Positions 42,874 to 49,985 of a stretch of 64,000 bases of DNA are shown here, piece after piece. The notes under the pieces are model-generated. The model made no database searches and was not told the DNA's origin. It was given only the letters and a program-made list of their open reading frames with translations. Origin of the DNA: Falsiroseomonas sp050563535 (GTDB lineage Bacteria > Pseudomonadota > Alphaproteobacteria > Acetobacterales > Acetobacteraceae); the NCBI RefSeq assembly GCF_050563535.1, contig NZ_JBNXUO010000016.1, positions 50,589 to 114,588 of the forward strand. Direction: 5' to 3'. The translations under genes were made by a program, and so were the position numbers. Numbering within the stretch: position 1 is the first letter of the stretch; the number at the start of each line of letters is the position of its first letter.

Positions 42874-43152
42874 ATGCGCACCCCTGTCCTGTTCCTCGCG
42901 GCGATGCTGGCCGCTGGCGGCGCGGCAGCGGCGCCGGCCGTCCCGCCCCTGCCTGCCACGTCGGGCTTCGAGCAGGTGCGCAGCGGCAGCACACATGTCC
43001 GCGGGCATGTCACCCGGGGCGGAACCTATGTGCCGCCGCATGCGCGCACGGCGCCGAACCGCAGCCGGACGGACAACTGGTCGTCCCGCGGGAACATCAA
43101 TCCCCGCACCGGGGAACGCGGGACGCAGAACCCCTTCGCGCTGCGCCGCTGA
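42874..43152 (+). CDS. Small secreted hypothetical protein with RGG/TYV motif
   Basis: 92 residues. The signal peptide MRTPVLFLAAMLAAGGAAAA is followed by a short mature segment with HVRGHVTRGGTYVPPHARTA, then NRSRTDNWSSRGNINPRTG. This HVRGYxRxxGTYVxPHxRxxP-type pattern recurs in many small secreted bacterial proteins of unknown function. GGAGAG lies upstream of the ATG. The gene is short, so it may be missed by automatic calls. Confidence 0.7.
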   Translation: MRTPVLFLAAMLAAGGAAAAPAVPPLPATSGFEQVRSGSTHVRGHVTRGGTYVPPHARTAPNRSRTDNWSSRGNINPRTGERGTQNPFALRR

Positions 43153-43167
43153 ACGCCACGCGCCGCG

Positions 43168-44436
43168 TCAGCCCAGGCCCACCAGCCCGCGGGCGAAGTC
43201 CCGCGCGGTGAAGGGGCGCAGGTCGTCGGCCTTCTCGCCCACGCCCACCATGTGGACCGGCAGCCCGATCTCCTGCGCCAGCGCCACCACGACGCCGCCC
43301 TTGGCGCTGCCGTCGAGCTTCGTCACCGCGAGGCCGCTGACCTCCACCATCTCCTTGAAGATGCGGACCTGGCTGATCGCGTTCTGGCCGGTGGTGGCAT
43401 CCAGCGTCAGCAGCACCGAATGCGGCGTCGCGGGGTCGAGCTTGCGGATCACGCGGATGATCTTCCGCAGCTCCTCCATCAGCGCGGCCTTGTTGTGCAG
43501 CCGCCCAGCGGTGTCGATCAGCAGCACGTCAATGCCCTCGGCCCGCGCCCGCGCCAGCGCGTCATGCGCGAGGCCCGCGGCATCGGCGCCCATCTTCGCG
43601 GGCGCCACCACCGGGCAGCCGGTGCGCTCGCCCCAGATCTGCAGCTGCTCCACCGCCGCGGCGCGGAAGGTATCGCCGGCGGCGAACATCACCTTCAGCC
43701 CCTGCCGGCGATACTGCTGGCCGAGCTTGGCGATGGTGGTGGTCTTGCCGGTGCCGTTCACGCCCACCACCAGCACGACATGCGGCGCGTGCCGCGGCTC
43801 GATCTCCATCGGGCGCGCGACGGGGGCCAGGATCTCCGCGACGGCGTCGGCCAGCGCGGCCTTCACCTCCTCGTCGGTGACCTCCTTGCCGAAGCGGGTG
43901 CGGCGGAAGCCCTCCACGATGCGGCGCGCGGCGGGCACGCCGAGATCGGCGGCGATCAGCGTCTCCTCCAGCTCCTCCAGCGCCTCATCGTCCAGGCGGC
44001 GCTTGCGGAAGACGGTGGTGATGGCGTCCGTCAGCCGCGCCGTCGAACGCGACAGCCCGGCCTTCAGGCGGGAGAACCAGCCTGTCTTCTGCTCGGGCTC
44101 GGGCGCGGGCTCGGGCTCGGGCGCCGGGGGGCGTTCGGGCGCGGGCGGCGGCTCGGGCTCGGTGCCGGCCAGCGCCTCCTCGACCGCCGCATGGTCGTCG
44201 GCCGGGCGCGTCTTGGGCAGGGCGGGCGGGGCTGGCGGTGCCGGGGGTGGCGCGGCGGGGGGCGGATCGTCGAAGGGCTCGGTCGGCGTCGCGAAGGGCG
44301 GCGGCGCATTCGGGTCCGGCAGGATCGGCAGCACCGGCGGCACCGGCACCACCCCGGGATCGACCACCGGCGCCGCGGGCTGCGGCTGCGAGGTGTCGCG
44401 GCCGCGCAGGCGGTCCCAGAGTCCCTTGAGCGCCAT
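43168..44436 (-). CDS. ftsY: Signal recognition particle receptor FtsY
   Basis: 422 residues. The N-terminal A domain is acidic and Pro-rich (about residues 15-110). The NG domain holds GVNGTGKTTTIAKLGQQYRR (G1), DTFRAAAVEQLQ, LLIDTAGRLHN (G3) and TKLDGSAKGG (G4). It docks SRP-ribosome complexes at the inner membrane. The ATG at 44436 is 5 bp after the mtaB stop, giving the usual dapF-mtaB-ftsY order. Confidence 0.96.
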   Translation of the reverse strand: MALKGLWDRLRGRDTSQPQPAAPVVDPGVVPVPPVLPILPDPNAPPPFATPTEPFDDPPPAAPPPAPPAPPALPKTRPADDHAAVEEALAGTEPEPPPAPERPPAPEPEPAPEPEQKTGWFSRLKAGLSRSTARLTDAITTVFRKRRLDDEALEELEETLIAADLGVPAARRIVEGFRRTRFGKEVTDEEVKAALADAVAEILAPVARPMEIEPRHAPHVVLVVGVNGTGKTTTIAKLGQQYRRQGLKVMFAAGDTFRAAAVEQLQIWGERTGCPVVAPAKMGADAAGLAHDALARARAEGIDVLLIDTAGRLHNKAALMEELRKIIRVIRKLDPATPHSVLLTLDATTGQNAISQVRIFKEMVEVSGLAVTKLDGSAKGGVVVALAQEIGLPVHMVGVGEKADDLRPFTARDFARGLVGLG

Positions 44437-44441
44437 CGCTT

Positions 44442-45623
44442 CTACACCCGCTCCACGATCAGGCCGTCGTCATCCGCGCCAACGGCACGCATCCCGGCGA
44501 GTTCGCCCGCGCCGGGGCCGGGCCCGCGCAGCCGGACCGGCACGAACTGCTCCGTATGGCCCCGCCCGCCGCGTTCGACCAGCACCGATTCCACCCGGCC
44601 GAGCCGGCCGTCATAGAGCCGCCGGGCCGCGCGCCGCCCGGCCTCCCGCAGCCGCGCCGCCCTCTCCCGCCGCACCGCCACCGGCAGCGCGGGCATCCGG
44701 GCGGCCGCCGTGCCCGGCCGTTCGGAATAGGGGAAGACGTGCAGGAAGGAGAGGTCGCAGGCCTCCACCAGGTCCAGCAGCTGCGCCAGGTGGTCCTCCG
44801 TCTCGGTCGGAAAGCCGGCGATGAGGTCCGCGCCGAAGGCCATCTCCGGCCGCAGGGCGCGGGCGCGGCGGCAGAGCGCGAGGACATCGGCCCGCAGGTG
44901 CCGCCGCCGCATCCGCTTCAGCACCAGGTCGGCGCCATGCTGCACCGACAGGTGCAGGTGCGGCATCAGCCGCGGCTCCTCCGCGACCAGGCGCCACAGA
45001 TCCTCGTCCATCCCGACGGGGTCGAGCGAGGACAGCCGCAACCGCGCCAGGCCGGGGACCGCCGCCAGCAGGCGCCGCGCCATCTGGCCCAGCCGCGGCG
45101 CGCCCGGCAGGTCCGCCCCGTAGCTCGCGATGTCGACGCCGGTCAGCACCACCTCGCGACAGCCGGCCTCGACCAGCGCGCGCGCGCGTTCCGCCACCAG
45201 CCCCATCGGCACGGAACGCGACGGGCCGCGGCCCTGGGGGATGACGCAGAAGGTGCAGCGGTGGTCGCAGCCATTCTGCACCGCGAGGAAGGCGCGCGTG
45301 CGGGCGGCGGCCGGGGCCGGCGCCGCCCCGCCGCCCCAGCTTGCCGGGTCCAGCTTCGCGGCATTCGGGATCACCCGCGCCACGCCGGGCAGAGATGCCC
45401 AGGCGGCGGGCGCGATTTCCGCCGCGCAGCCGGTCACCAGGATCGGGCGGCCGGGCTTCTCCCGCACCGCGCGGCGGATGGCCTGGCGGGCCTGCGCCTC
45501 GGCCTCCGCGGTGACGGCGCAGGTGTTCACAACCAGCACGTCCCGCGTCCCGGCCAGGGCGCGCATGCCCTCCGCCTCGGTCGCGTTCAGCCGGCAGCCG
45601 AAGCTGATGGCCTCCGCCGTCAT
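44442..45623 (-). CDS. mtaB: tRNA t6A37 methylthiotransferase MtaB
   Basis: 393 residues. Radical SAM methylthiotransferase that turns t6A37 into ms2t6A37 in tRNAs reading ANN codons. The N-terminal cluster domain has VVNTCAVTAEAEAQAR and TGCAAEI. The radical SAM motif is NGCDHRCTFCVIPQGRG (CxxxCxxC). The C-terminal TRAM-like region is short. The ATG at 45623 overlaps the dapF stop as ATGA. Confidence 0.93.
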   Translation of the reverse strand: MTAEAISFGCRLNATEAEGMRALAGTRDVLVVNTCAVTAEAEAQARQAIRRAVREKPGRPILVTGCAAEIAPAAWASLPGVARVIPNAAKLDPASWGGGAAPAPAAARTRAFLAVQNGCDHRCTFCVIPQGRGPSRSVPMGLVAERARALVEAGCREVVLTGVDIASYGADLPGAPRLGQMARRLLAAVPGLARLRLSSLDPVGMDEDLWRLVAEEPRLMPHLHLSVQHGADLVLKRMRRRHLRADVLALCRRARALRPEMAFGADLIAGFPTETEDHLAQLLDLVEACDLSFLHVFPYSERPGTAAARMPALPVAVRRERAARLREAGRRAARRLYDGRLGRVESVLVERGGRGHTEQFVPVRLRGPGPGAGELAGMRAVGADDDGLIVERV

Positions 45624-46444
45624 CCGAAGGCCGAAAGGTCCAGCTCGCCATGGAAGGAGGTGGCGACCGGGCCGGTCATCAGCACGTGCCCGTCCTCCCG
45701 CCATTCCATCCCGAGCGGCCCGCCCGGCAGTTCCACCACGGCGCGGCGGCCGGTCAGGCCGCGGCGGGCGGCGTTGACGATGGTGGCGCAGGCGCCAGAC
45801 CCGCAGGCCAGCGTCATGCCCGCCCCGCGTTCCCACATCACCAGGCGGATGCGGTCGGGCGCGAGGACCTGCGCGAAGCCGATATTGGCGCGGTCGGGGA
45901 ACAGCGGGTCGCGTTCCAGCCGCGGCCCGATCTCCGCCACCGGGATCGCGTCGAGGTCCTCCACGAAGAAGGTCGCGTGCGGGTTGCCCATGGAGCAGGC
46001 GGCGGGGTCGGCGACGGGGCCGAGCGCGATGGGCAGGTGCAGCGTGTCCACCTCCCGCGCCAGCGGCACCTCCCGCCAGCCGGTGCGCGCCGGGCCCATG
46101 TCGGCGCGCCAGAGCCCGCCGGGCAGGCGTTCCACCGGCAGGTCGCCGGCGACCGTGCGGACCACCACGCGGTCGGCGCCGAGTTCGTCGGCGACGAGGG
46201 AGGCGATGCAGCGCGTGGCGTTGCCGCAGGCCCCGGCCTCGGACCCGTCGGGGTTGCGGATGCGCATGAAGACATTGGCACCCGGCCCCGGCGGCTCGAG
46301 CACGATGAACTGGTCGCAGCCGATGCCGAAATGCCGGTCGGAGACGCCCCGCGCGACGGCGGGCGTGACCGGCAGGGGATGGTCGCGGGCGTCGAGCACG
46401 ACGAAGTCGTTCCCGAGGCCGTGCATCTTGCGGAAGGCGGTCAT
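45620..46444 (-). CDS. dapF: Diaminopimelate epimerase
   Basis: 274 residues. Converts LL- to meso-diaminopimelate for lysine and peptidoglycan. The start is at FRKMHGLGNDFVVLDAR. The two catalytic cysteines are seen in GACGNATRCIAS and LACGSGACATIV, and the MGNPHATFFVED loop is intact. I chose the ATG at 46444, after which the family N-terminus begins; the longer frame starting at 46585 adds non-conserved residues. mtaB and ftsY follow. Confidence 0.95.
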   Translation of the reverse strand: MTAFRKMHGLGNDFVVLDARDHPLPVTPAVARGVSDRHFGIGCDQFIVLEPPGPGANVFMRIRNPDGSEAGACGNATRCIASLVADELGADRVVVRTVAGDLPVERLPGGLWRADMGPARTGWREVPLAREVDTLHLPIALGPVADPAACSMGNPHATFFVEDLDAIPVAEIGPRLERDPLFPDRANIGFAQVLAPDRIRLVMWERGAGMTLACGSGACATIVNAARRGLTGRRAVVELPGGPLGMEWREDGHVLMTGPVATSFHGELDLSAFG

Positions 46445-46589
46445 GGCGGTGGCGATATAGCGCCTGACCGGCGCGGGCGGAAACGCCGCCGCGGCGCCCG
46501 GCGCGGCGTCCGGCCTCCGCGGGAGGCGGAGTTTGCCGGGCGAAACCGGCGCAGGGAGGAACATTCTCGAAATCCCGCAGCACAATGAG

Positions 46590-46604
46590 TGGAATTTCTT
46601 TCCA
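46590..46604. promoter_or_regulatory. Inverted repeat in an AT-richer leader before the ATP-grasp gene
   Basis: TGGAA, spacer TTTCT, then TTCCA, within a stretch (about 46556-46652) that is visibly AT-richer than its surroundings. It lies 62 bp before the start codon and may be an operator for the ATP-grasp gene or for the divergent dapF operon. Confidence 0.35.
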
Positions 46605-46665
46605 TTGCAGCGATTTCGGTGCCTCCGTAGAAAATTCGTCCAACACTCACCCCCGGGGGCACCGC

Positions 46666-47634
46666 ATGTCGAAGGTCCATGTCATCCACGAGAACGACGC
46701 CTGGGTGGAGCCGCTGCGCGCGGCCTTCGACGCCGTCGGCACGCCCTATGAGGAGTGGTTCCTCGACACCGGCCTGCTCGACCTGACGCGGCCGCCGCCG
46801 GAAGGCGTCTTCTACAACCGGATGAGCGCCTCGTCGCACACGCGGGGCCACATCTACGCCCCCGAATATGCCGGCGCGGTGATCGAGATGCTGGAACGCC
46901 ACGGCCGCAGCCTGGTGAACGGGCGCCGCGCGCTGCAGCTTGAGCTGTCCAAGGTGGCGCAGTACCAGGCGCTCGCCCTGCACGGCATCCCGACGCCGGC
47001 GACCATCGCCGTGGTGGGGCGGGAGAACATCCCCGACGCCGCGGCGAAGCTCGGCTATCCGGTGATCCTGAAGCACAACCGCGCCGGCAAGGGGCTTGGC
47101 GTGCAGCTGGTCCGCAGCGCGGCGGGGCTGGAGGAGGCGCTGGCGGCGCTGGCGGTGACCGCCGACCCCGAGGCGCATCCGCGCGACGGCATCTGGCTGG
47201 TGCAGCGCTATGTCGAGGCGCCGGAGCCCTTCATCACCCGCGCCGAATTCGTGGGCGGGCGCTTCCTCTACGCCGTGCGGGTCGACACCTCCGAGGGCTT
47301 CCGCCTCTGCCCCGCCGATGCCTGCGAGGGGGAGATCGGGGAGGTCTGCCCGGCGGTCGCGCCGGCGCAGAAGTTCCGCATCCTGGACGGCTTCACCCAT
47401 CCGCTGCTGCACCGGATGGAAGCCTTCCTGCTGGCCAACGGCGTGGGCGTGGGCGCCATCGAGTTCATCACGGACCGGACGGGCGCGACCTTCGCCTACG
47501 ACGTCAACACCAACACCAACTACAACGCCGAGGCCGAGCGCGCGGCCGGCCGCCGCGGGGCGCAGACCGGGATGGGCGCCATCGCCGCCCACCTGACCGC
47601 GCTGCTGCGGCGGGAAGGGCGGGCCGCGGCCTGA
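46666..47634 (+). CDS. ATP-grasp domain ligase (RimK-like)
   Basis: 322 residues. The ATP-grasp fold is seen in YPVILKHNRAGKGLGVQLV (phosphate-binding loop), LVQRYVEAPEPFITRAEFVG, and the metal-binding FAYDVNTNTNYN at the end. The N-terminal domain has VFYNRMSASSHTRGHIY, typical of a conserved alphaproteobacterial group. It would join a carboxylate to an amine with ATP. No partner gene (for example a peptide substrate) is adjacent. I chose the ATG at 46666 (MSKVHVIHEND); a frame extension upstream to 46585 is not family-like. Confidence 0.85.
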   Translation: MSKVHVIHENDAWVEPLRAAFDAVGTPYEEWFLDTGLLDLTRPPPEGVFYNRMSASSHTRGHIYAPEYAGAVIEMLERHGRSLVNGRRALQLELSKVAQYQALALHGIPTPATIAVVGRENIPDAAAKLGYPVILKHNRAGKGLGVQLVRSAAGLEEALAALAVTADPEAHPRDGIWLVQRYVEAPEPFITRAEFVGGRFLYAVRVDTSEGFRLCPADACEGEIGEVCPAVAPAQKFRILDGFTHPLLHRMEAFLLANGVGVGAIEFITDRTGATFAYDVNTNTNYNAEAERAAGRRGAQTGMGAIAAHLTALLRREGRAAA

Positions 47635-47661
47635 CGCGGGCGGGGCGGGGCGGCGGCCGGG

Positions 47662-47871
47662 CTACCGGTTCGCCGCCTTGTGGGTGCCGACATTCTCGTG
47701 CCACTCCACCGGCATCCCGTCCCAGCTGGCGATCTGCTTCCCCGGCCATTTGCGGCGGGTGAAGACGCGGAAGCCCTCGGCCGTCGCCTCGACATAGCCG
47801 GTCTTGCCGTCCGTCAGGCGCAGGTGCCGGGCCAGCGCCTCGGCCTGTTCCTGCATGTAGCTGTCGCTCAT
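47662..47871 (-). CDS. Small hypothetical protein
   Basis: 69 residues. A helical N-terminus (SYMQEQAEALARHLRL) precedes a compact basic/aromatic segment (YVEATAEGFRVFTRRKWPGK, then WDGMPVEWHENVG). The even amphipathic look argues that it is real. No domain recognised. Convergent with the ATP-grasp gene and divergent from rpmI. Confidence 0.55.
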   Translation of the reverse strand: MSDSYMQEQAEALARHLRLTDGKTGYVEATAEGFRVFTRRKWPGKQIASWDGMPVEWHENVGTHKAANR

Positions 47872-47971
47872 CGGTCCGCTCCTGGCCGCGCATGGGCCGA
47901 TGCGGGGCCCAACGCGGGGCAATGTGGGGCCGTTGCGCGGCCGGCGCCACCATCCGCGCGGGACGGGCGGC

Positions 47972-48000
47972 TTGCCATCGGGCGCGCCGGCCGCTACACA
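47972..48000 (+). promoter_or_regulatory. Promoter of the rpmI-rplT(-pheST) operon
   Basis: TTGCCA, a 17-bp spacer and TACACA. The start point would fall about 115 nt before rpmI, leaving a GC-rich, hairpin-prone leader. The -10 TACACA is identical to that of the promoter at 63077. L20 is known to bind its own leader in other bacteria; no specific site can be assigned here. infC is not upstream. Confidence 0.55.
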
Positions 48001-48123
48001 CCCGCCCCTTGCCGCGCCGGGCTTCCTGGACATGCCCGGCCGGTTGCGTCCCCGCCGCATGGTGCGGCCCCCGGTCTCGTCGCCGGGGCGCAAGGTGGGA
48101 CGGACTGACCCGAGGAGGGCCAA

Positions 48124-48330
48124 ATGTCCAAGATGAAGACGAAGTCGAGCGCGAAGAAGCGCTTCCGACTGACCGCCAGCGGCCTGGTCAAGGCCGGCGC
48201 CGGCAACAAGCGCCACTGCCTGACCGCCAAGACCACCACCATGAAGCGCCAGAACCGCGGCATGTTCGTCCTCGACAAGCAGGACGGCGACACGGTGAAG
48301 CAGTGGCTTCCCTACGGTCTGAGCCGCTGA
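48124..48330 (+). CDS. rpmI: 50S ribosomal protein L35
   Basis: 68 residues. MKTKSSAKKRFRLTASG at residue 4 on, KRHCLTAKTT and the end KQWLPYGLSR are diagnostic of L35. GGAGGG lies before the ATG. Followed by rplT after 17 bp. Confidence 0.96.
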   Translation: MSKMKTKSSAKKRFRLTASGLVKAGAGNKRHCLTAKTTTMKRQNRGMFVLDKQDGDTVKQWLPYGLSR

Positions 48331-48347
48331 GCGAGGGGGTCTAGAAC

Positions 48348-48713
48348 ATGGCACGCGTCAAGCGGGGCGTCACGAAGCACGCCCGCCACAAGAAGGTCCT
48401 GAAGCTCGCCGAGGGCTATGTCGGCCGGTCGTCGACCGCCTATCGCCCCGCGCTGGAGCGGGTCGAGAAGGCGCTGCAATACGCCTACCGCGACCGCCGC
48501 AACAAGAAGCGCGAGTTCCGCGGCCTGTGGATCCAGCGGATCAACGCCGCGGTGCGCGAGCACGGCCTGACCTATTCCCGTTTCATGGCGGGCATCAAGG
48601 CGGCCAACATCGAGATCGACCGCAAGGTGCTGGCGGCGCTGGCCTTCGACGACGCGGCGGGCTTCGCCGCCATCGTCGAGAAGGCGAAGGGCGCCCTCCC
48701 CGCGCAGGCCTGA
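48348..48713 (+). CDS. rplT: 50S ribosomal protein L20
   Basis: 121 residues, full length. ARVKRGVTKHARHKKVLKLA, YRDRRNKKREFRGLWIQRIN and FMAGIKAANIEIDRKVLA are conserved. It nucleates 50S assembly and in other bacteria represses its own operon. A terminator-like hairpin separates it from pheS. Confidence 0.97.
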   Translation: MARVKRGVTKHARHKKVLKLAEGYVGRSSTAYRPALERVEKALQYAYRDRRNKKREFRGLWIQRINAAVREHGLTYSRFMAGIKAANIEIDRKVLAALAFDDAAGFAAIVEKAKGALPAQA

Positions 48714-48746
48714 GCCCTTCCGGGCGCCGGCTCCATCGACCAGACG

Positions 48747-48780
48747 AGGGCCGCTCCCGCCAGGGGGCGGCCCTTTCCTT
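48747..48780 (+). terminator. Terminator/attenuator-like hairpin between rplT and pheS
   Basis: AGGGCCGC (48747-48754) pairs with GCGGCCCT (48767-48774), 8 bp, then a T-rich TTCCTT. It ends 20 bp before pheS. It may partly end the rpmI-rplT message or act in pheST attenuation. No Phe-rich leader peptide was found before it. Confidence 0.5.
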
Positions 48781-48800
48781 ATCCGGGACAGAGCGGATCC

Positions 48801-49886
48801 ATGAGTGACGACCTCGCGGCGCTGCGCGCCGAGACCGAAGCGGCCCTCGCCGCCGCGCCCGACCTGCGGGCGCTGGATGCGGTGCGGGTGGCCGTGCTCG
48901 GCAAGTCCGGCAGCCTCTCCGGCCTGCTGAAGGGCCTCGGCCAGGTGCCGGCGGAACACCGCAAGGAACGCGGCGCCGCGCTGAACCGCCTGAAGGGCGA
49001 GATCGAGGCGCTGCTGGACACCCGGCGCACCGCGCTCGACGCCGCGGCGCTGGACGCCCGCCTGCGGGCGGAGCGCGCCGACGTCTCCCTCCCGCCCCGC
49101 CCCTTCGCGCCCGGCACGGCGGCCGATGGCGGCATCCACCCGATCAGCCGCACGGTCGAGGAACTCACCGCCATCTTCGGCGCGATGGGCTTCAAGGTGG
49201 TCGAAGGCCCGGACATCGAGAGCGACTGGCACAATTTCGGCGCGCTCAACATCCCGGACCACCACCCGGCGCGGCAGGACCACGACACCTTCTACATGCC
49301 CGGCACCGACCCGGCCGGCCACCGGCGCGTGCTGCGGACCCAGACCAGCCCGCTGCAGATCCGCACCATGCTGGCCGAACCGCCGCCCATCCGCATCATC
49401 GCGCCCGGCCGCACCTACCGCGCCGACCACGACGCGACGCACAGCCCGATGTTCCACCAGGTGGAGGGGCTGGTGATCGACCGCGGCATCACGCTCGGCC
49501 ACCTCAAGGGCTGCCTCATCGACTTCCTGCGCGCCTTCTTCGGCATTTCCGACCTGCCGGTGCGCTTCCGCTCCTCCTACTTCCCCTTCACCGAACCCTC
49601 GATGGAGGTGGATATCGGCTGGAACCGCAGGACGGGCGAGCTCGGCGGCGGCGGCGACTGGCTGGAGATCCTGGGCAGCGGCATGGTCCACCCGAAGGTG
49701 CTGGCCAATTGCGGCATCGACCCGCGGGAATGGCAGGGCTTCGCCTTCGGCATGGGGATCGAGCGCATCACCATGCTGAAGCACGGCATGCCGGACCTGC
49801 GCCCCTTCTACGAATGCGACCTGCGCTGGCTGCGCCACTACGCGGCGGACCCGCTGGCGCCCGCGTCGCTGCACGAAGGCATCTAG
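48801..49886 (+). CDS. pheS: Phenylalanyl-tRNA synthetase alpha subunit
   Basis: 361 residues. The N-terminal coiled coil (residues 1-90) binds tRNA. Class II core: FYMPGTD, TSPLQIRTM, MFHQVEGLVID, RFRSSYFPFTEPSMEVDIG (motif 2) and FGMGIERITMLKHGM (motif 3). The partner beta subunit follows after 99 bp. The enzyme is an alpha2-beta2 tetramer. Confidence 0.97.
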   Translation: MSDDLAALRAETEAALAAAPDLRALDAVRVAVLGKSGSLSGLLKGLGQVPAEHRKERGAALNRLKGEIEALLDTRRTALDAAALDARLRAERADVSLPPRPFAPGTAADGGIHPISRTVEELTAIFGAMGFKVVEGPDIESDWHNFGALNIPDHHPARQDHDTFYMPGTDPAGHRRVLRTQTSPLQIRTMLAEPPPIRIIAPGRTYRADHDATHSPMFHQVEGLVIDRGITLGHLKGCLIDFLRAFFGISDLPVRFRSSYFPFTEPSMEVDIGWNRRTGELGGGGDWLEILGSGMVHPKVLANCGIDPREWQGFAFGMGIERITMLKHGMPDLRPFYECDLRWLRHYAADPLAPASLHEGI

Positions 49887-49985
49887 CATGCGCGCTGCAC
49901 GGATCGGCACCGCCCTTCGCGGATGCGGCCGCAACGCAACCGCCGCCCACCCGATTCGGCACGACGCGCCTGGGAACATCGAAGA

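Noticed and set aside
48714..48800. A Phe-rich leader peptide for pheST attenuation
   Set aside because: No short ORF rich in Phe codons was found between rplT and pheS.
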